Assembly (NCBI GenBank): GCA_964007475.1
Contig: OZ023275.1
Span: forward strand, 33,274,029 to 33,338,028
Source of the DNA: Hybos culiciformis
Taxonomy: Eukaryota; Arthropoda; Insecta; Diptera; Hybotidae
Direction of reading: 5' to 3'
DNA: 64,000 nt
The notes under the pieces were generated by a model. The model was not told the DNA's origin. It searched no databases and saw only the letters and a list, made by a program, of their open reading frames with translations. Both the position numbers and the translations under genes were made by a program. Positions 28,301 to 40,721 of this stretch are shown piece by piece; within the stretch, counting starts at the first letter, position 1, and each line of letters starts with the position of its first letter.

Positions 28301-31300
28301 TATAAGTGTGATAATAAAATAATTAAAAATATTTCCATAAAGTAAAAAAAAATAAAAATAAAATTAAATCAACAATAGCAAAATTCATTTTTATTATTAT
28401 TATTTTTTTTTTTTTGAGAAAAAAATAATTATTGCTTTTATTCTGGATTTTTTATATATTATTCACTGTATAACGATAACCTTTATACCTTTATAACTAA
28501 TACTTTTACTTTATCGGTTTCATTTCATTTTCGGGCATTTAATAAAATATCGGCTTAAAAGGAATAAAAAAAACATCACATAATCCAAACTAATGCCTTA
28601 AAATGAAACTACTGTTATTGAGCTATATAGAAGCCTTACAAATTGGGCTGCTTTTAAACATTAATAGAATAATTGATTGAAGATAATGTTAAAGAATTAT
28701 CTGTATCAAACATCATAATAGAATATAGATTTTATTAACTTCAAACATCCCTCAAAGCATTCTAAAACAAAAAAACATATTTCTGAAGGCTATCTTCTAT
28801 ACTATGTTTTATATATAAAAAATTAAATAAGAATGAGAAAAATTGTAAGAAGTTGAGGGTGAAGTTTTCATTGAAAAATTCACAATAATATGACTTTCGT
28901 ACGACCTGACTTCCTTGAAAATTTACCTTAACTTGAAAAATGAGTTTTTTTTATTAACCAAAATTGAGATAAAGAACAAAAACTAAATTCTGATTTAATG
29001 ATGATGAAATTTAAACCGGGAATGATGTCTTATTATCCTTGGCTGAATGGTATTTATTATAAATCCTTGTTTTGATTTTCTTCTGTGTATTTCGAATTAT
29101 TCAGCCAATGGATCCCAGCATTAAAAAGTATTGTTAATTGGTTCTTTCACTTTAAATTTAGTTATAAAAAAGTTTAGCTGACATACTTAAATGAATTGAG
29201 ATATGAAGATGAAGAAAGATTTGAGAAACGGAGAGTGTTGAAAAATGAGTAGGTTTAAAATGTACGAAGATTTTAAGCTACTTTAATCAGTTTCTAATGC
29301 ACCAACAGGGAGTAAGTATATTTTTAACAGAAAACAATATTTGGATATAGAAAAAGTCATTACTTTGGAATCACCCGTAATAACAAGGTGTAATTTTAAA
29401 ATAGTCTGTGTAGAGTTTAAATATTGTTTAAATAAGTATTCTGCAAAAAAATGTCAAAAATAATATTTTTATTAATGTTTTTTAATAATAAATTTTATAT
29501 TTATTATCATTATTATGTATATACCTACTTATTTTATTTATAACACTTAACTAAACTGATTAAAATTTTTATTAAATTGTTTTTATGTCCTTTTTTTCAT
29601 TTAAACAAAAATATCACCGTAATTATACCATGAGTTTACCGGTAATTTGACCCCACGTAGTAATTAATTGTATTCTCTTTATAATATTTTGCTTGTGAGA
29701 TTCGAATGTAGGTTATAAACACTTTTTTTTTTGACACAATGAGAGAATTTTATTTTATTATATTTTCATTAAAGTAACAATAGAATTTAAAACGATAAAA
29801 TCTGGGAAAAAATATTATGAATAAGAAATTATCATAAAACTACATTAAAAAAAATTAAAATTGCTTGGAGTACGTTAGAAAATATCAAAAATTAAGATAC
29901 TTAACCTTATTTCAATTAAAGGTACAAATTTCTTTACCTACTATCATCATTATATGTATACTTAGTTAATCTTTAGGTGAAAAAAACTTTGAGAAAAAAA
30001 AAATTTAATAAAAACAAGTTTCAGACAAGGAAATCAACCGAAATAAACAAAAAGCTTTCATACAAAAAAAAAAAAAACTAGTTATACTTAAATAAACTTA
30101 ACTAAATGATGCTTTATTTTGATTTTATTTTAACAAAATGATACGCAAAATCAATCATTTTAAAATTAATTTACATAAGAAAATTTATATATATATTTTT
30201 TTTTAATATAAATTATAATAATGCATGGAAAATATTGCTTTTATTTTTAATATATGTTGTAGTTATCAGCAGATTAATTTTTACATTCCAATATTTTTTA
30301 TAAATCAAAATTAGGTACTTATATTATTTTAATGTAAACAAAACAAACAGACGCTAATTAAATTTTTTTTTGCTGTATTTTCAGTACGAAATGTCTCCTA
30401 AATATACATTTTTATTTTATAGATAAGAATATCACAGTTTTATAAAAAAAAAGTTTATTAATATTTCCCGCTAAAAAGAAAATAGCTAGAAAATTTGTTA
30501 CTGTAAGTAGTGAGAAAGTGCTAAGACAACATAGTTTTAAGTTATCATACAGTTAACTACATATTTTGTTCGATTACTTGATTGCAGAATCAACAGTTAT
30601 CGAAGAGAACTAAGCGAATCGAAATTTTGGTAATTTTGGATTTTTTTAGCCACTTAAATTTGGGATCAAAAAGTTTTCCAAATATTGTCAAGAAAAACTA
30701 TCGTGCTTACCTGTATAAATTTTTTGATTTAACTTTTATTTTCTAACTATAAATGTTTTTTTTTTCTTTTTAACATATAAAGAAAACACATTTTATGTTA
30801 AACATCAGAAAAGTCAAGTTCAATTTTATGAAATTCGCTTGTATGTATCAATTAAAAATAAAATTTCATGGTCAAATATTGTGCATTTTTTTTACGATAT
30901 AAAAAATTAATAGATCGAATATTCATGGTTTTGTTTTTTTTTTTGTTTAATTTTATTATATATTATTAATGAATAATGCAAGTTAACACGTTTTACGCGC
31001 TACTAAAAAAGTTATTTATGGATAAAAAATTATAAGTATAATATTTATCTTGATAATAAGAATGGAATTTGAATATACTTACAACATATAGTTTTTTTTT
31101 ATAATCTGTGTTTAAATGAATTTAGTAAAAAAACATTGGATTAACATGTTTAATATTTCTAAAAATAAAAATAATAAAAAAAAGTTTTGGCATAATAAAA
31201 ACGAAAAAAAAAAGTTATTAAAAATCTAAAATGTAAAGCTACGAGTAAAATTTCACATATTTTATCGGAATTTATTTTTAAATTAAAAAATATACCTATA

Positions 31301-32123
31301 TGATAAAAAGACTGTATTATAGTTCTGTGAAACACGATTTTTCAGATAAATATTCGCTAGTCTGATTTAAACTAGCGAAAAGATAGTTTGTGTTTGTGAT
31401 ACTTTCAAGGTAAAATGTAAAATAATAAATTTATTTTATTTTTTTTGTAAGTTCTAAAATAAATTATTCCATTCCTACACTTGCCAAAGAATTTTTAAAA
31501 TTTATCAAAGAATTGTCAAAGAATTTTTGGAATTTTTTGGTATTTATAACGATTTTTCTTAATCTGAACTAAAAATACAAATTCTTTGTAATGTTTGCCA
31601 GCCTTACGTCAAGTTAAAACATTTGTTTAACATCATGTTTACAAAATCGAAGTACGCCTAAGGAAATGAAGATAAAATGTAAACACGTTTTTAATATTCT
31701 CTCCATTTCAATTTTAATTTTTTTTTTTTTTCAACTTTTTGTTAGATTTCGATTGATCGATTGACTTATTAAACATAAAATAAAGAAGACAGTATATAAA
31801 TAAGAATTTTTTTTAAACACTTATAGCACTCTCAAGACAAGTTTTACTGTGATTAATAAAAGTAAAAGTGTTAATTTTAACAATTTATTATTATGAAAAT
31901 AAAAATCGCAAAAAAGAATTAAGTATATGTATCTTAAATTAAAAATATTTATTTTGTAAAAATATTTTTGAAGAACTTTGTACAGAAAATAATTATTTAA
32001 CAATTTTTTATTTTTTTTTTATTATTTTTCAAAACCTTGAAATATTCGATATTTTATTGAAAACAGATACAATCAGCTGTGATTATAAAAGCTTCAATTG
32101 TAAATAAATGTATAATTTTTGTT

Positions 32124-32147
32124 TATCTATCTATCTATCTATCTATA
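32124..32147. repeat. (TATC)n tetranucleotide microsatellite
   Basis: Five to six consecutive TATC units lie between GTT and ATAATG. A simple-sequence repeat with no coding role. Confidence 0.9.
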
Positions 32148-32854
32148 ATGTTTAAATAAATAAAAACTAATTTGATTGCATATCTGGTAAGTTATTCATT
32201 ATCCAATTTTAGCATCTTTTTTTGTTTTCTTAATATAAATGTTAATAATTAATTTATTATTCATAGTTAATAAATAAAGTGAGTACATTAAACTCGCATA
32301 ATATATTAAAGATTTATTATCTATGCATTTTCTTTTTCAATCAATATGATGAAGGTTTCAACAATTTTTATTAAAAATTTAACAATAATATTGGAATATT
32401 AAGAATTAAGTAGAATGGAAAAATTTTATTTATTGAAAATTTAAATTTATTCAATTAATTATATTGTCGATGACGTTAATTATATAAAAAAAAATTATAA
32501 AATATTTATAAATAAATTATTGTAAACAAACTTTATGTGACTATAGCTAGCATTTATATAGATAATAACTTTTTGCGCAGAGAAAGATTTTTCAGATATC
32601 TTATCGTAAACGTATTTCTTACAAAATAGTAAGAAAATAAGTTAGATACATAAAATTGAAATTTTTAACATTAAAGAAAATAAAACAAATATAATTGCTC
32701 TTTTAACATTATTATTGCGAATATTATGCTCTGTATCACGAAAAATCAAAAAAAAAAATCCGCGATAAAGTGAAACAAGTCGTCAAGTGAAGACGCACTA
32801 TAAATAGTAAGTTAATTCATTTAAGAAACTAAAACTTTAATTAGTCCAAGTAAA

Positions 32855-32940
32855 AAGTCAGGAAAAATCCTGGCCCAGGCAAGCTCTCTCGCTTACCATT
32901 GGGCTGCGATGAAAAACAATACCAGGTCCTTCCATAAAAA
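32855..32940. other. Isolated GC-rich island of unknown nature
   Basis: In a region of roughly 80% A+T, these ~85 bp contain CAGGAAAAATCCTG (a short hairpin), CCTGGCCCAGG (a palindrome), and on the minus strand CCCAATGGTAAGC, which includes a donor-like GTAAGC. A minus-strand frame runs through it (GPGIVFHRSPMVSERACLGQ) but is only ~60 codons long and its upstream part is AT-rich. It could be a relic of a mobile element, a conserved non-coding RNA or an exon fragment. I cannot assign it. Confidence 0.4.
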
Positions 32941-35347
32941 TCTTATACTTTTTGATGTAAATTAATTGTTCATTTTCGACAAAATTACTTTTGACCAATT
33001 TCTTTCTTAAACAATTATTCAAAAAAAAAAAAAAACAACAGTGATTCATTCTTTAATGTATTTTGACGGTCATATATTGGACTGCAACGTGTTAAAAAAA
33101 AATTGTAAATAAAATATAGAATTATATTTTATATATAAACATTATGTACATAATTACGACCATACAAACTTAACTTTAAATATATTATTTTAAGTCATGT
33201 TTTCAGCAATAAAATAAATTTAAAATTAGCAAAATAAAACAACAATAAATATATAAAAACTCAATTAAGCAAATTATTGAAAAAAAAACATTCTTTAATT
33301 AGTAAAATTTATTTTTGATTGAAGAAAATACGGTGAGGCAGTTGCTCAAATATGCGATTGTTCAAAAACTGAATTAATAAAAAGTTCGCAAAATTTCTTT
33401 TGTCCAAGTTTATTAACTTTAGTTGAATTTTTTTTTATTTTTTTGAACGCTTTCGTTTTGTCGGGGATGAGAAAAATATATACATATATACATAATAACG
33501 AATACTAAAAGTGCAAAAATTTCTAGATTTAAATTTTTCAAAATTGTTGGTGTATTCATACTCGTTTATGATCTATTTCTTTAGTACTATAAAGTTTACT
33601 GCTCGTTTTCAAATCCCTGACCTTGGAGAATGAAAATAATTTTTTTTTTTGATATTTTAAATCAACCCCGATTTTAATATAAGAATTTAGTAGTTTTTAG
33701 TTTACATCAGCAAAATTTAAGTATTAAAATCTTATTTTTTGCCTATAAGCATTAAAATTTTAATTAAAGATTCATTGAATTTTTTTTTATAATTACTTAA
33801 TACAAGAAATTCAAGTTTTTCATGTCTTCTTAAAGGTTCATTATAGTTCTAAAGTTTTTTTTCTTTTTTTTTTAAGAATTTAATCTGAAGATCCCTTTGA
33901 CGTGTAAAATGTAATATGTAAATTTAGTTAACTTACGTAAATACATTAATCTTATTTTTTTTCTATTTTATTTATTTATTATTTATTATAAAAATAAGCA
34001 TTAATAACATTATGTATAATTTTTGACGTAATCATGGTTCAAACTAGCATAATAATCATATTTTTAAAAATAAATAGTTAGATGAGATCTTTTACTTTTC
34101 TTATTTTTAAAATTAACTAACTATACATTATTTATTTATTTAAGAAGAATTCTAAGCTGAATTAAAAATTAGTTATGTTTTGAAAATAAAATATTTATGT
34201 TTTTAAAAACTCAAGACGTAAGAGACTGTGTATATTTGTATACACCTTATTGCACGCAAATATGTTAAATTTGCTTTCGAAATATCTCCGTATTATAGGA
34301 TTTTAATCTTCGTATTATATAGGGTTTTTATTTTTATGTGTCTCCAAAAGTAGTTTACATTACGGAGTGTATTTTCTGAAATTTTCTTATTACATTTTTC
34401 CTTTTTTTTTAAGAAAATTTTATTACTTACTGGCTAAGAAAATAAATTTTAAATAAAATGCTTAATAATTATGCATAAATTTTTTTTTTACTATACAGTC
34501 GTCAATCATATCTTATTCAAATTACTCGCAAGGTTAAGAAACTTTTTAATTTTTTTAAATATTGATCAAAACAAAAAATTAATTCGCTTCATTATATATT
34601 CAAAAAAATGTTAAAATATAAACTAATATTTGAAGGAAATAATTTTGAATGCGAATATTTAATGGTAGAAACAGCTGGAAGTTTTTATTTTGATAATTTA
34701 CGTGAAATAACTTATAAAAGAAGATGATTTTAATATTGATTTACTTACATGAAATCGACCATGAAATTAAAAATTATATACAATGTAAGAATTTGACATT
34801 ATGCATTTAAAATAAAAAAAAAATTTCTAGAAAGGAAATAATCAAAACATTTTAATTTCATTTACAAAAGAATCACTATGGATATTTCTAGCATTTTGGA
34901 CTCTTTTAAATATTTTTTTTTATCGATAAGAAGATTTGCAATTATTAATATAATGTTTAAATTTTTTTTTGTCATTATATACGTCACTCACTGTGATAAG
35001 AAAATTAAATTAAAAACATTTAATGTACTTTAGACTCAACTTCAGATAATAATTCTGGTTTTAAAAACTTTATTAAGTTTTTATTTTTTTGCAATTACTT
35101 ATAATTACTACTTTTCTAAACGCATAAACACCTTGTTTTACTCAAAATAATTGCATCCTTCAATGCCATAGTCTTACTCGTAGTAACATAATTCTTCGAG
35201 AAGCTGATTGATAAATTTTTCAATATATTTATTACTGGAAAAGTATGAATTGCAATTACAATCTATAACAGAAACTTATATAAAATAAAATTAATAACAT
35301 TTAGTTATCACATAAAATTTTTTATTATACGTTAATCAAAATCAAAT

Positions 35348-35722
35348 TTAATTGCAAATGCAAAGTTTATTTTTGCAATAGCCACCATGTACTCGTCCTT
35401 TTAAGAAACAAGATGCTGTACAACCACCTTCACCAAATTTATTACAAGCCCATCCTCCAATTTTGCAAATGCATTTTTTGTGTTCATTACAAAATCCTCC
35501 GGGATAACTTTTTGATATACAATGGGCGGAACACCAAATATTTCCTCCTTTAAGGTCGCAGGATGCCCTTGGTTTGATTTCTAAAAAAAATATTTAACTT
35601 GAAATAAATTTCATTTATTGAAAAATTCCACATTACCTACCATTGTTAATTGACTGAGTAGTTGCTGAAGCTATTACCATAATAACAGCAAATACAATAA
35701 TAAAGCATTTCAAATAACCCAT
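35348..35722 (-). CDS. Bi-domain defensin-like antimicrobial peptide precursor 1
   Basis: Exons are 35722-35641 and 35580-35348, joined at phase 1; 104 aa. Residues 1 to about 20 are a signal peptide (MGYLKCFIIVFAVIMVIASA). Two six-cysteine CS-alpha-beta domains follow without a dibasic site between them. Domain 1 has spacing C-x8-C-x3-C-x9-C-x5-C-x-C with PGGFC. Domain 2 has C-x7-C-x3-C-x10-C-x4-C-x-C with HGGYC. The linker is KIGGW. Both match the insect defensin pattern, including the GG-aromatic-C gamma-core. Such peptides are secreted and usually act on bacterial membranes. Fusion of two domains in one mature chain is unusual and is shared with the two neighbours. An AATAAA (TTTATT on the plus strand, 35321-35326) lies 22 bp past the stop. 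It is about 80-85% identical to the gene at 39102-39475. Confidence 0.9.
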
Positions 35723-35883
35723 AATGAAGTCACAAAAATTATATACTCAACTCTGAGCTCTATTAATATAATAATAGTAAAAGAGTAATTTAATAATGAA
35801 TTTAAAGAAATTCAGAACTCATTATTTATATTGTAGAAAATTAATATGTATGAAATTGAGTCGACTTCAAGTGTATATTATCT

Positions 35884-35936
35884 ATTATCAAAGAAAGATT
35901 TTAAATTAATCACCCACTAAGTGTTCTTCCCCGAAG
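35884..35936 (-). promoter_or_regulatory. Conserved GATA and kappaB-like motifs upstream of defensin 1
   Basis: On the coding strand, TGATAA (35884-35889) and GGGGAAGAAC (around 35924-35933) lie about 165-215 bp upstream of the ATG. The same two blocks, at the same spacing from each other, occur upstream of the gene at 39102-39475 inside a longer duplicated flank. Insect immune genes commonly carry paired kappaB and GATA sites. The kappaB match is only partial (GGGGA half), so the role is inferred. Confidence 0.35.
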
Positions 35937-36572
35937 TTTTTTCGTAATGTTAAATTTAATACCATAGGTACACAATTTTTATTTTATTGAAACTTTTACT
36001 TTTTTGATAAGATACTGAAATTTTTACATATTTAATTTGAATATGCTAAGTATATACTATTCACTTATTTATAAACCTAATGTGAAATTTTTATGGAGTA
36101 TGGAAATTAAACACATTCATTAAATCCGATAAAGTGAATCTTACTAACCAATTTGAGCCTATAATATGCCAATTATTGTGGTTTTAAAAACTTATTCGAA
36201 GTCTCGTGCAAAGTTGCCCTTTAAAGAGGTCATGTTACATCATTTACTTTATTTAGCCTTTTAGGTAACAAACCTGTGTACTTAATTTAAAAAAACCAAA
36301 TACCTAGATAAAAGATTGTTCAGAATGAAATGAATGGAAGTATATAAACTATCGCTTAATATGGGCATTTTATATTCTTTCCCTAATGCCAGGAAATTCT
36401 ATAACAAATACAAAAGGGTTTCCAAGATCCTCCATTTAACCTTACCACTCTTGAATATAAACATATAATAGCACAATCTCCATGTATAATATAGAAAATA
36501 GTTCGTTAATTATGTGTTTTAAACAAAATATAATACAAAGTAGTATAAAAAATTTATTTTCAATATTAAATT

Positions 36573-36971
36573 TTAATAACATTTACAAATTTTATTATAA
36601 TCACACCTTCCTTGCATGTTTTTTTTGGCACAGCTGTTACGACAAATAGAATTTCCAAATATTGGAGCTAGTGTACACGATATGTCAGGATATCTGCAAA
36701 CACAAACATCGTTTTCGTCACAAGATCCACCAGCAGAATATTTTTCTCTAAGACAATGTACATAACATTTTCCCGAGCCGCCTAGTTCACTACAGGTTAC
36801 TGAAAATAATATTAAATATAAATTTTAGCATTTTATTTCCAAAAAAATGTGCTCAAATATTTTTTATAATAATGTGTTTAAAAATTATCTCTAACCTTTT
36901 TTCGATTCTGCAACGCTCAGTAGTAAAATTACTAAAGTTGACAGGAGAACAAAAGTAATCGAAATGTTCAT
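36573..36971 (-). CDS. Bi-domain defensin-like antimicrobial peptide precursor 2 (divergent)
   Basis: Exons are 36971-36896 and 36799-36573, phase 1; 100 aa. The signal peptide is about residues 1-22 (MNISITFVLLSTLVILLLSVAES). Domain 1 is C-x8-C-x3-C-x10-C-x5-C-x-C. Domain 2 is C-x10-C-x3-C-x8-C-x5-C-x-C, ending ICKCY. The intron sits at the same place and phase as in the two neighbours, so this is a paralogue, but the sequence has diverged strongly in both signal peptide and mature part. An AATAAA lies about 15 bp past the stop (36553-36558). A secreted antimicrobial role is inferred from the cysteine pattern. Confidence 0.87.
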
Positions 36972-37810
36972 TTTAGAAGCTTTAGTTATTTGGCCAAATT
37001 TTGCTAATAACCAAAAAAAAAACAAATAGTTTGAATATTTATACCTTTTCGTTTTGTTGTTGAATGTATATCTTGTTTTCTGTTATTGATATTTTAAAAT
37101 ATTTTCAACGGAATTGATAAGGTACTCTTCACTTAATCTGGTTAGAAATTTATAACAATTTAAATGCGTAAATAAATTGATAATTCATATTTGGGAGTTT
37201 CAATTAGCCTCAATGTACTTTAATTTCTTATTATTTGGATTGGTTCTAGGTTTGCTCATCATATACTTTAAATAATTTTCTTGGGATTAAAAAAAAAGTA
37301 TTTTGTTTTAACCCTTTGAAGATGAATCTAATTGATTCTATTAGATTTAGATCTCGTCAAAATTCGAACTTAGTGTTAGAATTTGGCTGGTGATAGTTCA
37401 GACAAAACTCAAGTAATTAAAAGGCCTGCATTTATGAACAATCATTTAAAATTTAAGTGGTATGTAAATTTTAGAGCAGTGCGAAGTAAAAAAAAATGAT
37501 TTAATTACTATAGGCTACCAGTTATCTGAAAGATAAAAATGAATTTTTAAAAGTGAATCAAAGCGTAATAAAACAAAAATTGTATAGCAAAACAGAACCA
37601 CACAGTTTATTTTCAGATTTCTTCTGATATTGTGTCATAAAGTTGATTGGATTTAATCTCTATTTGTCCACTTATGTATAAGTGCTTCATTTGTTTTTTT
37701 TTTTTTTTAATTTGCACTGATTTTTATGTATCAATTATTTACGTTTGAAAGTATTCACTGTTTTAATATTGACTAAAAACATACTTTAAGTATTAAATTA
37801 ATTTTCGTTC
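36972..37810. other. Spacer between defensin 2 and the assembly gap
   Basis: No gene is seen. The proximal part is the likely promoter of the divergent defensin. The right end abuts the run of N, so sequence may be missing here. Confidence 0.5.
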
Positions 37811-38010
37811 NNNNNNNNNNNNNNNNNNNNNNNNNNNNNNNNNNNNNNNNNNNNNNNNNNNNNNNNNNNNNNNNNNNNNNNNNNNNNNNNNNNNNNNNNN
37901 NNNNNNNNNNNNNNNNNNNNNNNNNNNNNNNNNNNNNNNNNNNNNNNNNNNNNNNNNNNNNNNNNNNNNNNNNNNNNNNNNNNNNNNNNNNNNNNNNNNN
38001 NNNNNNNNNN
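37811..38010. other. Assembly gap (200 N)
   Basis: Exactly 200 unknown bases, a round number typical of an arbitrary-size scaffold join. The real length is unknown. It lies inside the defensin cluster, so further copies could be missing. Confidence 0.98.
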
Positions 38011-39087
38011 GACGTATTGTCCACTTTTAGAATAATATTCGTTCCAAAGAATCGTTACTATAATTTAAATAAAAAAATTAAAAATATTTGAAATCTAGGC
38101 GTAAAATAAAAAAAAAAAAATACTAAATTTGAAATTTACTCAAGAATTTAATTTTTTTTTAAGTGGACACTTATTTTCATAACTATGACGACATAAAATT
38201 TAAGACTAGTTAAATTTAATTAATTTTCTATATAAATTAAGTTTCGATAATAAGCACACAATTCAATTGAAAAATAAATAAAAGAACATTAAATTTTCAT
38301 GTTAATTAATTAATACATAACTTAGTTCTTGTTCAATATTGACATTAAAATAAATTCAATTTTTAATAATGCAATATTTAAGTTAATTTTTTAAGTAAGC
38401 ATTATTGCAAAAGTTCCATAAAATTATAATAATATTAAAAGCAAAAATTTACTTGACTTTAACTACCTATATAAAACAATTCCAAACATATGCCATCAGT
38501 TTCTTAAACTTGAAAAATGAATAATAATAAGTATATTTTGATCACAATTTCTGTGATACAAATTTTACCAAAACTGGATTTACATTTTGTGTTAAAATAG
38601 TCTAATAGAGAACGTTATGTTTCCAAATTTTTATTGTCATTGAAGGAGTTCCCATAATAAATAACAAATATTTTTAGATCAGTAAACTTTTTAAGTTTAA
38701 TCGATGATCACCACTGCTTCGGTTTTCCCCATATACCCAATATTTGAGAATAAACTTAATCGAAATTTAATTAAAATTATTATTATTATTTTTTTTTTAA
38801 ATCCAAGAATATTATATTTTGATTAATTCTTTTAAAAACCGCACGATATTAAGATTTAAATTATTCAAAACGAACTGTATAGTTTGTTAACATTATTTAT
38901 ATTATAAATAAACTTTAGTTTAAGCAAGGTCTTTCACATATAAAGATTTCAACTTTTTTTTGATAATAAATTTTTAATAATATAAGAGTTTTCTCAAAAG
39001 TATGAATTTCAATTTCAATATAAAAAAAAAAACATATATAAAATAAAATCAGTAACATTTATTTATCACATACAGTTTTTTATATTT
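38011..39087. other. Spacer between the gap and defensin 3
   Basis: AT-rich DNA without a supportable exon or cysteine-rich frame on either strand. Confidence 0.55.
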
Positions 39088-39101
39088 TTTATTAAAAACT
39101 T

Positions 39102-39475
39102 TTAATCATTACAAATACATTGACCATTACTACAATAACCACCATGTACTCGTCCTTTTACTAAACAAGAGGCAGTACAACCACCGTCACCAAAACTATT
39201 GCAAGACCACCCTCCAATTTTGCAAATGCATGTTCCGTTTATATCACAAAATCCGCCGGGACGACCTTTTGCTATACAATGGCCTGAACACCAAATACCT
39301 CCTCCAACAAGGTCGCATGATGTCCTTGGTTGAATTTCTAAAAAAAATATTGCATTTGAAATAAAGTTAATTTATTGAAAATTATATATTTTTTACCATT
39401 GCTAATTGACTGAGTAGCTGCTGAAGCTACAACCATAATAGCAGCAAATACAACCAAACATTTCAAATAACCCAT
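39102..39475 (-). CDS. Bi-domain defensin-like antimicrobial peptide precursor 3
   Basis: Exons are 39475-39397 and 39337-39102, phase 1; 104 aa. The signal peptide is about residues 1-20 (MGYLKCLVVFAAIMVVASAA). Two insect-defensin-type domains follow: C-x8-C-x3-C-x9-C-x5-C-x-C with PGGFC, then C-x7-C-x3-C-x10-C-x4-C-x-C with HGGYC, ending CICND. It is a recent tandem copy of the gene at 35348-35722: signal peptide, linker KIGGW, intron site and about 200 bp of upstream DNA are all alike. Substitutions concentrate in the loops while all 12 cysteines are kept. An AATAAA lies 9 bp past the stop (39088-39093). Secreted; antimicrobial role inferred. Confidence 0.9.
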
Positions 39476-39603
39476 AATTATAAGCCCAAACCTTACGATA
39501 TTTTAGTATAATAATAGTAAAAGAATAATTTAATAATGAAATTAAAGAAATTCAGAACTCATTATTTATAGGTACTGAAAAAAATTGATAAGACTTCAAG
39601 TGT

Positions 39604-39656
39604 ATTATCAAAGAAAGATTTCAAATTAATCCTCCACTAAAAGTTCTTCCCCGAAG
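39604..39656 (-). promoter_or_regulatory. Conserved GATA and kappaB-like motifs upstream of defensin 3
   Basis: Coding-strand TGATAA (39604-39609) and GGGGAAGAAC (around 39644-39653) sit about 130-180 bp upstream of the ATG. They are the counterparts of the pair upstream of defensin 1. A further GATAAG lies at 39588-39593 on the plus strand only in this copy. Their function is inferred. Confidence 0.35.
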
Positions 39657-39659
39657 CTT

Positions 39660-40680
39660 TTTTATATTGTAAAATTTATTACTACATGTATAGGTAAATG
39701 CATTTTTTATTTAATAAAAACATTTGCGACTTTTTTTCGATGATAAGATACTGAAATGATTGCATATACAATGTAATAAAATATGTAAGTATTACATAAA
39801 ATGATTAATGAAATAAATCTCACCTATCCAAAAAAAGTACAACGAAGTAACGCAACGTCTTGTAATGCAAATATGTTTAATCGTAGTTATTCTAGAAAGA
39901 GGTTCATATTACTAAGTTCGAGATGTTGAGTTGAAAAATTATCTAAATTACTTTCGATATTTTAAATTTTAAATGTAAGTGTTTAAAAAACCATATTTTT
40001 GAATTAGTGAGTTTTCTCAGAACTTCGACCATGTTCTCCTTCATACATATTTACCTAAATTATTTATCTTTACATATTTCATACTTTTTGCTTATTTATA
40101 TTTAATTACAGAAAAAAACTTGTTTCATCTTATATAATAATAACTATACACTCTATACTTAATATTAGATATTATGCTGAATTTTTTAATAATTTCTTGA
40201 CCTTGGCCTAGCCACTGAAATTTGCATCTTTATGCAACATTAGATAAATTTAATATTTTTAATGTTCATTTTAAAATGATGTTGCATTTATTATTCATAA
40301 TTTTCAGTTAAGTTTTGTATGAACTTGAAACTGAAAGTACATAATAAAATATTTGGTCGATCTGAATAATGAATAGAAGAAATTGTAAGTCTCGGTTAGT
40401 AGGTTACTTGAAAAATTGTTACACTATAACTCGAACATGACTTTGAATGTTAATAATATATCTTTTTTATGCTCACATATATTTATTATTTCTTAATAAT
40501 AATACGATTATTTCTTAATAATAATTATTTATACTACTAGTTACATCAATGGTCTCAACTTATATAGTAAATATAGTTTTTTGTTATCAATATAGAAACC
40601 ATAATGAAGCATTATTAAATATTTTTGCAACTTTTTATGATACCTTTTATATTACATTTTAGATATATATATTTTTTTTT
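39660..40680. other. Intergenic region between the defensin cluster and the ABCA gene
   Basis: About 1 kb with no exon. It includes a two-unit direct repeat of TTATTTCTTAATAATAAT near 40487-40530. The ABCA promoter is expected in or near here; a likely 3' splice site (run of T then CAG at 40681) just before the ATG suggests the ABCA 5' UTR is spliced from further upstream. Confidence 0.5.
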
Positions 40681-40721
40681 CAGATAAAATGAAATAAGAC
40701 TATTCTCAAGTTAAGTAAATC

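Larger units (their letters stand above)
22376..35320. other. Large intergenic region without supportable genes
   Basis: About 13 kb of very AT-rich DNA with poly-A/T tracts. Open frames are short and composed of Phe, Ile, Lys, Asn and Tyr codons. None has splice-bounded conservation or a recognisable domain. Notable exceptions are a (TATC)n microsatellite and a small GC-rich island at 32855-32940, both listed separately. No tRNA box pair (GGTTCGAATCC-type) was seen. Confidence 0.6.

Noticed and set aside
26148..28345. Several Phe/Lys/Ile-rich frames
   Set aside because: They are driven by poly-A/T tracts and have no protein-like composition.
32858..33049. Minus-strand frame across the GC-rich island
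   Set aside because: Only part lies in the GC-rich island and there is no partner exon; kept as an unexplained island rather than a gene.
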